The translations under genes were made by a program, and so were the position numbers. The notes under the pieces were generated by a model that ran no database searches, was not told the origin of the DNA, and saw only the letters and a program-made list of their open reading frames with translations. A DNA stretch of 58,065 nt from a virus: the IMG/VR virus record IMGVR_UViG_3300027911_000015, positions 1 through 58,065 of that record; one strand, 5' to 3'. Position 1 is the stretch's first letter; each line of letters starts with the position of its first letter. Of the stretch, positions 10,210-20,172 are shown one piece after another.

Positions 10210-12006
10210 TTATTGGTAAGTGATTGCAACGCGACAGTTTGCAACCGTAGTATCAAATGCTGAATATTCCAACAATGCTGTTTGTCCACCCACCAGTGTT
10301 ACAGTTGTTGCACCTACAGTAGACCTCAATGCTGAGAGTCCGTGAGTGATTGTGTGGTTAGAACCACCGCCTGTTGATGTATTGGTGACCCATAGCTTGA
10401 CTGTTTTTCCTGCAATCAGGTTTGAAGGTGTAACAACCATGTTGGCAGCAATGTTGCAGCCTTGCAGTGCTGATTGCGTAAAGTCGAGCGTGATTGCTGT
10501 TTGTGAACCAGCAAAGACCACAGGGGGATTTACCACACCAACGTTTGAGGTCAGATTTCCTGTGACTATCAAATCTCCACCAAAGATTGTGCCTGATGTA
10601 TTGGCTAGAGCATTGTTGGCTTTTGTAAATGCCGCATTAGCCTGTATAAATGCTGATGTAGTATTTGTCGTAACTGCTGTAATATTGGTGTTCTGAGTAT
10701 TCTCAATGCCCTGGAAAAACGAAACATTAGATGATAGCCACGAAGTCACGTTAGAAACGTTGTTAGCATTCGTATTCGCAACACCAAATACCACATTCAC
10801 CTGCGAGAATGCTGCATTGGCTTGAGCAAAGGATGCCGTGATCGATGCGTTCTGAGTTACGTCCACGCCTTGGATTACAGTGATACTGGTGTTCTGTGCA
10901 GCATCCACACCCTGAATCGTTGTGATCGATGTGTTCTGAGTATTCTCAATGCCCTGGAAGAACGACACGTTTGACGCGAGCCACGAAGTAAGGTTAGAAA
11001 TGTTTGTATTCTGAGTAACATCTACACCCTGGATGATGGTGATAGAGTTGTTTTGCGCTACGTCCACACCTTGAATATTCGTGATAGAGGTATTCTGTGC
11101 ATTATCTACACCTTGAATCACTGTAATGCTGGTGTTCTGTGCAGTGTCGATGCCTTGAATATACGTATTGGCTGTGTTGGTGTAAGCCTGAGCCGTAGCA
11201 ATAGCAGCCGCAAGGGTGGTCGAGTCGTTGGCTTGCAGGAATGTATTGGCTGTGGTGGTGAATGCCTTGGCAGTAGTCAGTGTGGATGCGTCGTTAGCTT
11301 GCAACCAGGTGTTGGATGCATAGGCATAAGCATTTGCCGAGTTGGCGAGAGCGAAGGCTGCGTTTGCGTAGTTCGCTGAAGCAGCAGCGGTTGTTTGCAC
11401 TGTGCCATCAGCAAAAGTCAAGGTCGCAGCAGTGTTTGTGTCGAGAGAGTGACCAAGAACAATATCTTCGTGGAACAGAGCATAGTCGTTATTGAATACT
11501 GCAAAGGTGTTTACTGTGTTGGCACCTTGAATAACGAATACAATATTTCCTCCAGTCGCATAGGTTCCGAGAATCAGGTTTCCTGTTTCTGTCATTGGAG
11601 GAGTAACCGTCAGATATCCATCGTATGGTGTTTCAACCGTTTGGTTTGGGTCGTTGTGATTAGGACCAGCGATACCAAGGTCAAGGAATCCCATACCACC
11701 AGGAGTGCCGTTGTTCGCGGTCAGGATAATGTCTGCCGAAGCCAACGTGCCCATGCTGAAGTTCTGGAAGTTTACTTGTAACTGGTCGTTCACCGAACCA
11801 CCAAACTGCGCGATAGTATGTGGAAGAATGATCTGGTTATTTCCGACCACCAGGTTGTTGTTAGAGAACAGTCCAGCCGCCAACACCGTCATCGTCATCT
11901 TGCCGGTGGTGTTGGATGGAATATCAACTGCGGCAACCAGCGTGTTCGCTGTGTTAGAGTTGATTTGTGTGATTTCTGGGAGTTCTGATATCTTGACGCT
12001 GGAAAT
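10210..12006 (-). CDS. Repetitive fibre-like structural protein, probably started at a non-AUG codon
   Basis: The first ATG is at 11898 (562 residues), but the frame stays open upstream for 36 more codons and reads ISSVKISELPEITQINSNTA, a typical N-terminus of phage fibre proteins (KISELPE). No ATG, GTG or TTG occurs in this extension. An AAGGAG sequence lies seven bases before an ATT codon at 12006-12004, so I place the start there. The frame is closed just upstream by the stop codon of the GIY-YIG gene. The body holds many repeats of IQGVDxxQNTSIT (about residues 245-420) and QANDxxTLxxAxAxT, which suggest a trimeric coiled or helical fibre shaft. It shares repeats with the partial gene at the left edge. 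Confidence 0.75.
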   Translation of the reverse strand: MSSVKISELPEITQINSNTANTLVAAVDIPSNTTGKMTMTVLAAGLFSNNNLVVGNNQIILPHTIAQFGGSVNDQLQVNFQNFSMGTLASADIILTANNGTPGGMGFLDLGIAGPNHNDPNQTVETPYDGYLTVTPPMTETGNLILGTYATGGNIVFVIQGANTVNTFAVFNNDYALFHEDIVLGHSLDTNTAATLTFADGTVQTTAAASANYANAAFALANSANAYAYASNTWLQANDASTLTTAKAFTTTANTFLQANDSTTLAAAIATAQAYTNTANTYIQGIDTAQNTSITVIQGVDNAQNTSITNIQGVDVAQNNSITIIQGVDVTQNTNISNLTSWLASNVSFFQGIENTQNTSITTIQGVDAAQNTSITVIQGVDVTQNASITASFAQANAAFSQVNVVFGVANTNANNVSNVTSWLSSNVSFFQGIENTQNTNITAVTTNTTSAFIQANAAFTKANNALANTSGTIFGGDLIVTGNLTSNVGVVNPPVVFAGSQTAITLDFTQSALQGCNIAANMVVTPSNLIAGKTVKLWVTNTSTGGGSNHTITHGLSALRSTVGATTVTLVGGQTALLEYSAFDTTVANCRVAITYQ

Positions 12007-12018
12007 TTTGGCTCTCCT

Positions 12019-12672
12019 TTATTTTCTCTTGTATGGTTTCTGTAAGAAGGGAGTATCATCACCTTCATATCTACATTGCCATCCTTTGTAATGTCTTCTT
12101 TGACCCTTTGCTACTTTACTCATAACACCTTGACTGATATTATATTCTCTACACAACTTTCTCAAGTTCTTTACCCTACTTATCTGACCCTCCGGACTCA
12201 TTACAATCCAATCCTTGGAGATAGCATCATATCCCGTATCAGACCTTTTCTTCCTTGGTTTTCCACCATTGTAGTTGGGTCTTGGTATTCCTTTATTAGC
12301 CTCGGATATTTTTCTTCCAGTTTCCTTTGAAACCATCCTTCCGACACAGTTTTTGTTACCTAAGTTGACTTTACGTAGTATTTCTCTAACCGCATCCGTG
12401 TGTCTCAATCCTGAAACGCCGTCACCACCATCAGTTAGATTTCTGAGTATTCCTGTGTCAATATCCTTGCGGCCATACCATCTAATCATGCGGCGTTCAA
12501 TAGCCAGGGCGCCGATTTCTGTTAGTTTACTTTCCAATATGAGTATACGTCCCTTATCTTTTGGCACTAAGATTTCGTTCTTGTCTTTTCTCCAAGCCCT
12601 GTTTCCCTTACCTTTACCAATATAATAAGGAGTTCCGTCTTTTCTCATATAAGCATAAACATAGTATTCCAT
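12019..12672 (-). CDS. GIY-YIG homing endonuclease, 217 aa
   Basis: The N-terminal nuclease core has [20 protein letters not shown] (residues 4-23), the two GIY-YIG strands, then a conserved Arg and a Glu region ([13 protein letters not shown], about 55-67). The middle has a NUMOD3-like DNA-binding motif ([15 protein letters not shown], about residues 114-128). These are free-standing mobile endonucleases that cut homologous empty sites. It is inserted directly in front of a fibre gene that now lacks a normal start codon, and its stop lies in that gene's frame. Confidence 0.88.
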   Translation of the reverse strand: MEYYVYAYMRKDGTPYYIGKGKGNRAWRKDKNEILVPKDKGRILILESKLTEIGALAIERRMIRWYGRKDIDTGILRNLTDGGDGVSGLRHTDAVREILRKVNLGNKNCVGRMVSKETGRKISEANKGIPRPNYNGGKPRKKRSDTGYDAISKDWIVMSPEGQISRVKNLRKLCREYNISQGVMSKVAKGQRRHYKGWQCRYEGDDTPFLQKPYKRK

Positions 12673-12680
12673 ATCAACGC

Positions 12681-15467
12681 CTAGTCTAGTAGGATGAAAC
12701 TTCCACTCTCCGTCAACAGAGCTTCACCCGCTTCTGTGGTGAGACTTGGGAAATACTGCACTCCCACAGGACCGTAAATGACCACATTTCCTCCTGTAGC
12801 CACGAAGTTTCGTGCTACTGCCATCGTAGAGTTCGCATTCGAACCCCAGTTATTCGCAACGGTAATCACACCGTTAGTATAGTCAATCTGTGTTACTTTT
12901 TGCTGTGTGTTGTTAGCAATCAACACAGAGTCACCAACAAATACGATATCCTTGAGAGGATGCGTAGGGTCCGAATAGACTCCCATGTTGATGATATTGT
13001 ATGTTCCTGTCAAGGACTTGATATTTATCGTGTTGGAACCTGCATTTGCCGTAATATTTGCGACATTTCCATAGGTCAGCCAAGTATTGCTTCTCAGCGT
13101 AGCCGTATTATTAGCTGTGTCTATGGAAACAACGGTTCCACGAATCTTGTATCCGCTAACATCCGCCGTGGCTGCCACCACAGAAGTGTTGACATTCAAG
13201 AATCCTGCGATATTGGCACCCGACAGATTTCCAAAGACGATGATGTTGTTACTCTTATTCGTGAAGTCGGTCGTCATTGTGACCGTAGATGCATTGGCAC
13301 CTGTATAGTAAGGCAACGGAAGACCAGAGTTCAGAGCGTTCTGGATAGCCAAATCAACATCGCTCTGTGACTTCATGGCAAACACACCGATGACCTTGGT
13401 TCCTGTTGGATGAAGCAGATTCAATAAGATATCACGGTATTTCGCGATTTCCTTTTCCACGGTCAAACGATAGGTGAAGTTGTTGTAATCTTCACTTTCC
13501 AGAACACTGAATGAACTTAGTTGACCTTGTGTGGTCAGATAGGTTCCCTGTCCAATAACCAGACCGTTCTTGAACGATGCCGTAGCCTGAGCGGTTCCGT
13601 CGCCATACACGATAGAACCGTTCGCAGAGTAACCACCCACATAGTTTGGAACCACATTCAGGTGGATATTACGACCGTTAGCCACCAAAGGTAGGGCAGG
13701 ATTCAGTGTTCCTGTGTAGTTGTATACACGGAGACTATACACTGAGTTTGCTGGGTTCACATCAGGAGACAGTAAGGTAATCGAGTCTACTGATGCCTGG
13801 AATGAGTTTGTGTTGATGTTCGCACCCTGGAACATCGTGTCTTGGTTATCAGGGATTAGCAGCAGAGACACATTAGACACCGCGATATCCTGAACCACCA
13901 ACGAAACATTCGGTGTCGCAATGTAATCCTCGCCGTTGTTCGTCAGGGTAATGCTTGTAATAGCACCGATACGGTCGACGATAGGAGTAAAGGTTGCTCC
14001 TGTTCCTAGAATATTTGTGACTGTCAGAACCGCATTGGCACCATTGGCTGAAGATACTGTCAGCGTAGGAAGACCAGTTGGTGTGTATCCCATACCACCA
14101 AGAGGGAAGTAGCGACCGTCATTTGTATTGACATATGCCGTGGTCAGAATGGCTCCGTTAGCATCCACGGTTACCACATTAGCCGACACACCGTATCCCG
14201 TGCCACCTACGAAGTTGATCTTGTCATTAGCAGCGTATCCTGTGCCAGCATTGATGATCTGTATGGGAGCCAGGATACCCAGTGTCTCCAGATCAGCATT
14301 GGTAAATGCGTCCGTGGGATATACAGACTCCGCGGAGACCACAGGAACTTTCGTGATTCCACCGCCACCATTTTCCACGATAACCGATGAGATTGGATAT
14401 GTGGTGAAGGAAAGGAACGAGAGGGCATTCAGAAGTGTTGTGTTTGCATTGGAAACCGCAATGTTAGAAAAGTTGTAGTTCGTATTTCCAATCAACACAT
14501 TCTTCTTGAAACTGATTGTGTCCTGTGGGATCAGGCTTACATTCGCGTCCTTCACAGGATTCGTATCAACAGAACCGACAATGGCAAGAGCCGTAGGAGC
14601 ATTCTGAATATTGATAATCGTATTTGGATTTGGACGATATCCAAAACCACCATTCAGAACCGTGATACGCTGAATGGATCCTGATGTGGTAGTTCCAACT
14701 ACAGCCTTCGCACCAACGCCCGTAGGACTATTCAGACCACCATACACAACTACGGGATTTCCTGGTTGATATAGAAGACCTCGATGATTTGGATTGATTG
14801 TGATCTGTGAAATCTGACCCACAATCTTGGCACGAAGAACATTTCCGCCAAACAGAACATCTTGATTGTTATTGTCTACGACACGAACAAACTCACCTGA
14901 CTGGAATAGACGTTCAATGTTTGAAACGAAAACCTCGGTCTTGTTTCCTGCCAGAACCGAGTTTTCAATCGTAGCAATAGTCTTGGTGGTTTCACCAAAC
15001 AGTCTATAGTTGTTGATCGACAACCACTTCGGATCAATCGTTGATAGCTTGACAGACTTGGTGATGAACCAAATACCATCAGATGCGCGAAGAACATTGT
15101 CTCTCGTATAGAAGATTTCAGCATCAGAGTTGTATAGAACACGGAAGAGGAACTGATATGATGCCGGCGTTCCCTTTGATTGATATAGCTGTCTCGCCAA
15201 CTTGACTACGCGAGCCTTGGAGACCAGCGCATCTTCAGGAAAGTAGGGAAGGAAATCGTTGATGTAATAGTTGATGAAGTCAGTGGTTGTTTTGTCAATG
15301 TCATCATAGTTCAGGATGTTCTTCGCCTGCGCCGTCATTCCACCCGTTGTTTCCATCCACTCATAGTATGCCTGAACGAAAGCAACGAACTTGGAATAGT
15401 CCGGATTGTCCCTGATGAATTGTGGGAGTTGTGAAGGAATGAGCAGAGAAGTTGCAGCCGTTACCAT
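12681..15467 (-). CDS. Large baseplate structural protein in the gp7 position, 928 aa
   Basis: The N-terminus ([20 protein letters not shown], then [11 protein letters not shown] at about 12-42) and [20 protein letters not shown] through [20 protein letters not shown] (about 67-115) match a family of large virion proteins of T4-like phages. The rest is beta-rich, with several GGxGYxPN turns like those of the neighbouring structural proteins. In T4 the large wedge protein gp7 follows gp6. The same location and size here make a gp7 equivalent plausible, though I cannot show homology from sequence alone. Confidence 0.78.
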   Translation of the reverse strand: MVTAATSLLIPSQLPQFIRDNPDYSKFVAFVQAYYEWMETTGGMTAQAKNILNYDDIDKTTTDFINYYINDFLPYFPEDALVSKARVVKLARQLYQSKGTPASYQFLFRVLYNSDAEIFYTRDNVLRASDGIWFITKSVKLSTIDPKWLSINNYRLFGETTKTIATIENSVLAGNKTEVFVSNIERLFQSGEFVRVVDNNNQDVLFGGNVLRAKIVGQISQITINPNHRGLLYQPGNPVVVYGGLNSPTGVGAKAVVGTTTSGSIQRITVLNGGFGYRPNPNTIINIQNAPTALAIVGSVDTNPVKDANVSLIPQDTISFKKNVLIGNTNYNFSNIAVSNANTTLLNALSFLSFTTYPISSVIVENGGGGITKVPVVSAESVYPTDAFTNADLETLGILAPIQIINAGTGYAANDKINFVGGTGYGVSANVVTVDANGAILTTAYVNTNDGRYFPLGGMGYTPTGLPTLTVSSANGANAVLTVTNILGTGATFTPIVDRIGAITSITLTNNGEDYIATPNVSLVVQDIAVSNVSLLLIPDNQDTMFQGANINTNSFQASVDSITLLSPDVNPANSVYSLRVYNYTGTLNPALPLVANGRNIHLNVVPNYVGGYSANGSIVYGDGTAQATASFKNGLVIGQGTYLTTQGQLSSFSVLESEDYNNFTYRLTVEKEIAKYRDILLNLLHPTGTKVIGVFAMKSQSDVDLAIQNALNSGLPLPYYTGANASTVTMTTDFTNKSNNIIVFGNLSGANIAGFLNVNTSVVAATADVSGYKIRGTVVSIDTANNTATLRSNTWLTYGNVANITANAGSNTINIKSLTGTYNIINMGVYSDPTHPLKDIVFVGDSVLIANNTQQKVTQIDYTNGVITVANNWGSNANSTMAVARNFVATGGNVVIYGPVGVQYFPSLTTEAGEALLTESGSFILLD

Positions 15468-15644
15468 TTATTTTCCTAGCATTGCCATTGATAGTCCTAC
15501 ATTAGCGATGGCATACGAGAAATATGCCAGCGACCATCCCCACTTATGCCCTATTGCGTGCGCAACGGCAACGCCCAGATAGATAGCACCCACTCCAAGG
15601 TTCAGAATCACTCCAACCATCAACGAGTCCATTTTGTTTCCCAT
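15468..15644 (-). CDS. Small two-helix membrane protein, 58 aa
   Basis: An unbroken frame begins MGNKMDSLMVGVILNLG and ends AMLGK; its stop codon directly precedes the ATG of the next gene (TAAATG), and it starts three bases after the gp6 stop. Two hydrophobic stretches (about residues 8-28 and 36-55) with few charges indicate a two-span membrane protein. A small membrane protein inside a late baseplate operon could be a holin or a virion-associated peptide, but nothing in the sequence decides this. Confidence 0.65.
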   Translation of the reverse strand: MGNKMDSLMVGVILNLGVGAIYLGVAVAHAIGHKWGWSLAYFSYAIANVGLSMAMLGK

Positions 15645-15646
15645 AG

Positions 15647-17737
15647 TTACTTACGCGATTTTGCTGTTACACTCACAGTCACCGCAGTAGGATCGAAAGG
15701 ATCCACCGTGATGATCTTGTTATATGTTGAAGAAATAATCGTTGACTGTGGGTTCACTGTGATAGCCAGTTGTCCCAGGTCATTGTCAACACCATAAGGA
15801 GCAAATGATTTCAGTGTGACGATACCATTTACATAGTCAACCGTTCCTACATTTTCCAGGAAGATGGTCTTGACATTCTTACTGTTGTTATAGAACATGC
15901 GCAGTGTTCCGAACTGTCCTTCCAGTGTCACATTGAGAGCACCAAGGCGTCCCGTAGAATCGCTAGGTGCATTCGTAACCGTAGCGATAGCACTGGTATA
16001 TCCTGTTCCTGGGTTCGTCACTGTGATTGACTTGATGTTACCCGCAGCATTCAGAACAGCGACCGCAGTGGCTCCTGTTCCATCACCCAGGATAGTCACT
16101 GTAGGTGGAACAGAGTATCCGAATCCTGGATTCAGAACCGAGATAGATGCCACACCGCCTGTTGTTACAGGGACTTCTTCGATGTAGATACCATCAATGA
16201 TGTTCGACAGATTCGTTGGATCGCGATATTGAATCGCAGGAGAACTGTTGATTCCGCTTGTCAGCATACCTCTTTGCAGAGGAACACCATAATCGAATGT
16301 GTATGTAGCTGGCACAGTGAGGCTAGGATAGAACTTCTTTTGCAACTGGATTTCCGCCTCATTTGCCACGATTGATGGATCCGTATACTTCACCGCATTG
16401 TTCAGGTCTGTAGCTGAGAAGGTGGAGTTGAATGTGTTCAGTGTAGACAGAGCAAAGTTGTTGATCGAATTTGCGATGGCTGTCTGTAGCTGTGGTGCCG
16501 TGAGAATCGTCTTGGTTGAATCATACAGAACATTCGCACCAATCTTGATGTAAGTGTAATCAGGATCCAAAAGGGTAGGAACCACTGTAAGAACCGAGAT
16601 TGGCTTGATAACATCGGTAATCAGGCGTTGTTTCTGTGTGTCTGTGAGGGTATAGGCACCGGCAGGCTTCAGTGAAATGAATACCTGTCCATACACAGGA
16701 GGATTGTTTTCTTCTCCGCCCCACACATTTACTGCATCAAACGAGTATCCCAGTGTGTTTTGTTGGATGAGCGTGATATAGTCATCCTTCGTAACCGCAC
16801 GACCTTGAGCAGAGTATGCCTTGGGTGCCGTGAACTTGATAGAGTCGATTGTTTCAGCAGCCGAACCAGCGTCAGCTTGCACTAGAGGAGTTACTGTGAT
16901 ATTCGAGAAACCGGAGATTGGATTCTGAACGACGAAGTTGTTTGCTCCTGCCGCCGCTGTTCCACTGGTCGACAGATAGCTGATAGTGATATAGTTTCCA
17001 TCTGTCAGAGCAGAACCCAGAACACCATCACCGAAGTAAATCTGGTATTGCCCATTAGGACCTTCTTGAAGGAAATACACATTGGAAGTTCCTGTCAGTG
17101 CCAGGACCGACGATGCTGCTGTAAACACCGTTTGTACATTGGATGAACTGGTTGTTTGGACCACCACGGACAATGTTGATGTATCGATGTTCGTATCTGG
17201 AATCGTAAAGATGGAATCTGGATTGTTCAGTGTATCAGCAGTGAAGTTCATTGTGATAAACTCACCCTGCTTGATTTCAATATTGGTGAATGTGGCCACC
17301 GTGTTTACTGTAGAAACCGTTGAGTCATTGACAACCACGAAAGGATAGTTTACGTTGTCGATAGGTTCTGATTGGAGGGTTGTTCCCTTTTGCAGGGTCA
17401 ATGATGATGTTGTGACTCCACGCACCGTGATATCAACGAAAGCCGTAGGACACACAGCAGACTTCGGCGTATAGTTCAGGAGTTTTGCATGAGACACCAC
17501 AGAATCTCTCTGTGATGCGGTGTCCAGAAACATTTCATTGCCGACCATATTCAGATAGAAGGCATTGTAGTGGGTGTTGTAAGCCAGCAAATCAACCAGA
17601 ATGTTCAGTGCAGAACCCTCAAAGTTATAGTCCTGATAGGGATTACCTGGCAATCCTTTCAGATACGCCAGGAAGTTCTGCTTGATCTGGTCAAAGTCCA
17701 GTTCAGTAAGTTGGAGCGAAGAGTTTGCTGAAGCCAT
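15647..17737 (-). CDS. 6: Baseplate wedge protein gp6, 696 aa
   Basis: The N-terminus is a clear gp6/baseplate-J-type start: LTELDFDQIKQNFLAYLKG, then NPYQDYNFEGSALNILVDLL and LAYNTHYNAFYLNMVGNEMF (residues 10-72). T4 gp6 has 660 residues and forms the dimeric ring that joins neighbouring wedges around the hub. A C-terminal GGSGY-like module (VLNPGFGYSVPPTVTILGDG, about 560-580) is an addition shared with neighbouring baseplate proteins. The start overlaps the gp25 stop by one base, as expected for coupled wedge genes. Confidence 0.92.
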   Translation of the reverse strand: MASANSSLQLTELDFDQIKQNFLAYLKGLPGNPYQDYNFEGSALNILVDLLAYNTHYNAFYLNMVGNEMFLDTASQRDSVVSHAKLLNYTPKSAVCPTAFVDITVRGVTTSSLTLQKGTTLQSEPIDNVNYPFVVVNDSTVSTVNTVATFTNIEIKQGEFITMNFTADTLNNPDSIFTIPDTNIDTSTLSVVVQTTSSSNVQTVFTAASSVLALTGTSNVYFLQEGPNGQYQIYFGDGVLGSALTDGNYITISYLSTSGTAAAGANNFVVQNPISGFSNITVTPLVQADAGSAAETIDSIKFTAPKAYSAQGRAVTKDDYITLIQQNTLGYSFDAVNVWGGEENNPPVYGQVFISLKPAGAYTLTDTQKQRLITDVIKPISVLTVVPTLLDPDYTYIKIGANVLYDSTKTILTAPQLQTAIANSINNFALSTLNTFNSTFSATDLNNAVKYTDPSIVANEAEIQLQKKFYPSLTVPATYTFDYGVPLQRGMLTSGINSSPAIQYRDPTNLSNIIDGIYIEEVPVTTGGVASISVLNPGFGYSVPPTVTILGDGTGATAVAVLNAAGNIKSITVTNPGTGYTSAIATVTNAPSDSTGRLGALNVTLEGQFGTLRMFYNNSKNVKTIFLENVGTVDYVNGIVTLKSFAPYGVDNDLGQLAITVNPQSTIISSTYNKIITVDPFDPTAVTVSVTAKSRK

Positions 17738-18129
17738 TAGCGGAGTCTCTCAAGAAGAAAGTTTATTGTTACGGGGTCCGGTTGATTGACAATATAAAAT
17801 GTCAACGTTGCTGTATAACTGTTTTGGTCGGGGTTTACTTGCACCACGACCGAATCAAGTGTCACACGCGGCTCAAAGTTCTTGATCGTATCTTGTATTT
17901 CCCTTTGCAGATAGTTCGCTGTCAGTGGAGAAATAGGCTCAAACAACATTTTCTGCACATTGGACCCAACGTTGGGTTGAAATGGACGCTCGTAGTGGTT
18001 CGTAAGTATCAGATTACGGACCGCACGAATCACCGCCAGGTCTCCAACAGAGAGAACCAGATCGTGCTTGACAGGATGAGGATTGAACCTCAAGTCCATG
18101 TCTGAATATGTTCTTTGTGTGTTTGCCAT
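17737..18129 (-). CDS. 25: Baseplate wedge protein gp25, 130 aa
   Basis: Matches the gp25/GpW (lysozyme-like fold) family in length (T4 gp25 has 132 residues) and pattern: SDMDLRFNPHPVKHDLVLSV, then DLAVIRAVRNLILTNHYERPF (residues 9-47) and the C-terminal strand pair before NFLLERLR. gp25 joins sheath and baseplate wedge; the family is not an active lysozyme. A T4-late-type octamer TATAAATA stands only six bases before its ATG, and gp6 overlaps its stop. Confidence 0.93.
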   Translation of the reverse strand: MANTQRTYSDMDLRFNPHPVKHDLVLSVGDLAVIRAVRNLILTNHYERPFQPNVGSNVQKMLFEPISPLTANYLQREIQDTIKNFEPRVTLDSVVVQVNPDQNSYTATLTFYIVNQPDPVTINFLLERLR

Positions 18130-18135
18130 ATCTTC

Positions 18136-18143
18136 TATTTATA
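18136..18143 (-). promoter_or_regulatory. T4-type late promoter before gp25
   Basis: The minus strand reads TATAAATA, an exact match to the T4 late -10 consensus. It lies six bases from the gp25 ATG. If initiation occurs at the usual distance, the transcript would begin at about the start codon, giving a nearly leaderless message. gp33 in this window supports use of late promoters. Confidence 0.65.
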
Positions 18144-18150
18144 GTGTGTT

Positions 18151-19965
18151 TTATACCGTTCGGATGAGTCCATACTGAAGTCTTTGTAGGGTCGAATCGT
18201 CATTTCTCACTCCAACCGATCCGCCTGAACCACCTCGGCTTGGTGCCGGTGGTGCCATCGTAGTCTTGTTCACTACGATTGGAGGAGACTGCATACCTCC
18301 TGCCACAGGCAACGTCATTGCTACATGAGAATCCTGAGCCGCGTTTAGTCTGTTTGTCGTTGGTGCAGGAACAGGAGCCGCCGGTGTTGCTTTGGGCATT
18401 GTGCCGAATCTACTGGTCTTTTGGTTTTGCACAGGGGATGCTGTTGGTGTCCCTGGAACCCTTGATACTCCAGGAATAGGCACGGCCTCTGTAGACTTCT
18501 TATCATTCATGAAGAAGTCATACATTTTTTCTGCGCCCCACTCACCAATCTTATCGCCACCCAGCAATGATGCTGCTACACCACCGAGGCTTCCTACAAT
18601 CGTTCCGACTCCTGGAAACACAGCCGAGCCCAATAGTCCACCAATGATAGGGAGGGCACCTGATGCCAAAACTCCTCCAAGAGCCTTGACGATTTCTTTC
18701 TTCATATCCATTTGTTCGCCTGCTTCTGCACGCGCCATGATATCCTGGATTCTCATAATTGCATCCACACCACCAGCAATCAGACCGATACCAGGGATAG
18801 ACTTCATGAAACCAAGTAGTTTTCCTAGACCCTTCAACATCTTACCACCGGCACCTGCGACTCTAGATACCTTGGTTGCCGTGTTCGCAACCTTAGCCAT
18901 CTTGGAACCCTCTTCTACTGCCGTAGCAGATTCGGCCACCGTGCTTCCTGTTTTTGCACCTTGAACCAATGCCTCAGGGGCACCCCTAGCAGCCTTCGCG
19001 GCCGCGGCGGCCCCGGCTCCTACTCCAAATAAACCAAGAGCCTTCGCACCGATACGACCCATGAACTTGAGAGCCTTGCTGCCGTATTTTAGTATGCCTT
19101 TTCCTAATCTACTAATCAGACCGATACCTTTACCTAACATACCACCGCCAGGGAGAAGGTTGGCTAACATAGGCAATAGTCCGGCGAGTCCTCCGCCACC
19201 CCTTTCATTGCCTGTTGCCGCAGGAATAGTTTCTCCTCCGACCTTATGCATCATAGGAACGCCGCGTTCGTCTTTGTTGAACTGACTTGCGATTTCCCTC
19301 AGGCGTTTATCTTCTTCGAACTTGTCATGAATCAACTTGTAAATCTTCTCCAAAACATCAACAGCCGTCTCCTTGTTTGGTCCCATAGGAGTAGCAGTAA
19401 GGTCTGTAGGTGAAGGAGGAACCAGGGAGTTGGTGTCTTGTCTTGCTTTGCGAGCAGAAGCCTTCATTCCTGTGACATGAGCAATATCTTCAGGGGCATA
19501 TCCGAATGCCTTGCCTAGCGATGTGGCAAGGAGGTTGCCTAGTGGAAGAGATTTCGCCATACGCAATGGAAGAGACTTGAATCTCTGCTTGCGGGCTTGG
19601 AATCGTTCTGCAATTTCAGCACCGATAGCGCCGCCAAGTCCTTTTCCTTCCATCATCCTCTGTGCAGCGATATCACCGAATGATTTCTTTCCTGTTCTTT
19701 CTGCTGCGGCCAATCCGCCTTCGGCTTCAGGCATTACACTGGGCTTAGCTTTCTTCTTTCCAGCAAGGGTCTGTAGTTTCTGAGCAGCTTCAGGAAGAGG
19801 ACGTTCAACCGAACTCTGAACACCAAATTTTGCATCCAAGGCATCCGCAACTTCCTTCTTGACAGGCTTTGGGTCACCCTTTCTGTCCATAGGGAACCAC
19901 TGACTCACTGCGGGGTCAAAGATATAGTTTTCGCCTTGAAAGGTCTTGATTAGTGCGCTTGCCAT
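18151..19965 (-). CDS. Probable tape-measure-like tail protein, 604 aa
   Basis: Starts MASALIKTFQGENYIFDPAV and has no clear enzyme motif. The N-terminal 240 residues are charged and helical. The middle and C-terminal part (about 255-480) is rich in Gly/Ala/Leu with long hydrophobic helices (LGLFGVGAGAAAAAKAARG; later PIIGGLLGSAVFPGVGTIVG), as in tape-measure proteins that carry membrane-penetrating segments. T4 gp29 (tape measure) has 590 residues. Like classical tape-measure genes, it directly follows a gene that appears to use a -1 frameshift (gp26). The last 100 residues are Pro/Thr/Ser-rich. The assignment rests on composition and context. Confidence 0.5.
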   Translation of the reverse strand: MASALIKTFQGENYIFDPAVSQWFPMDRKGDPKPVKKEVADALDAKFGVQSSVERPLPEAAQKLQTLAGKKKAKPSVMPEAEGGLAAAERTGKKSFGDIAAQRMMEGKGLGGAIGAEIAERFQARKQRFKSLPLRMAKSLPLGNLLATSLGKAFGYAPEDIAHVTGMKASARKARQDTNSLVPPSPTDLTATPMGPNKETAVDVLEKIYKLIHDKFEEDKRLREIASQFNKDERGVPMMHKVGGETIPAATGNERGGGGLAGLLPMLANLLPGGGMLGKGIGLISRLGKGILKYGSKALKFMGRIGAKALGLFGVGAGAAAAAKAARGAPEALVQGAKTGSTVAESATAVEEGSKMAKVANTATKVSRVAGAGGKMLKGLGKLLGFMKSIPGIGLIAGGVDAIMRIQDIMARAEAGEQMDMKKEIVKALGGVLASGALPIIGGLLGSAVFPGVGTIVGSLGGVAASLLGGDKIGEWGAEKMYDFFMNDKKSTEAVPIPGVSRVPGTPTASPVQNQKTSRFGTMPKATPAAPVPAPTTNRLNAAQDSHVAMTLPVAGGMQSPPIVVNKTTMAPPAPSRGGSGGSVGVRNDDSTLQRLQYGLIRTV

Positions 19966-20172
19966 TTATTTTTTCCTATTCTTCTTGGCTTGCTGTTGTT
20001 GCCTTAGCTTTTCGTTCTCTTCTTCGATATACTTTATCAAAAGAGATACGTAAATATCCCTTTCCCACGGAACCATATTCTCTATCTCCGTCAAGGACCA
20101 CTTATGGTGCTGCAATAGATTGAAGTTCGTTCTGTAAAGATTTGCAAGCGTATCGTTAGAGAACGTTATGCG
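19966..20172 (-). CDS. -1 frameshift extension of gp26 (C-terminal 68 aa of the fused product)
   Basis: After the gp26 stop the minus-1 frame is open and reads RITFSNDTLANLYRTNFNLL, then QHHKWSLTEIENMVPWERDI and YVSLLIKYIEEENEKLRQQQ before ending KKNRKK. It has no ATG, GTG or TTG at its beginning; the first ATG is internal (ENMVPW). The codons TTT TTC just before the gp26 stop sit in the slippery heptamer T_TTT_TTC, so a -1 shift would join both frames into a 307-residue protein. The segment ends with a stop touching the ATG of the tape-measure-like gene. The PWERDIYVSLL pattern is that of small baseplate/hub assembly ORFs of T4-like phages. Confidence 0.7.
   Translation of the reverse strand, partial: RITFSNDTLANLYRTNFNLLQHHKWSLTEIENMVPWERDIYVSLLIKYIEEENEKLRQQQQAKKNRKK

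Noticed and set aside
13020-13035. TATTTATC (minus GATAAATA) inside the 928-residue structural gene
   Set aside because: Internal to a gene with no start codon nearby; likely chance.
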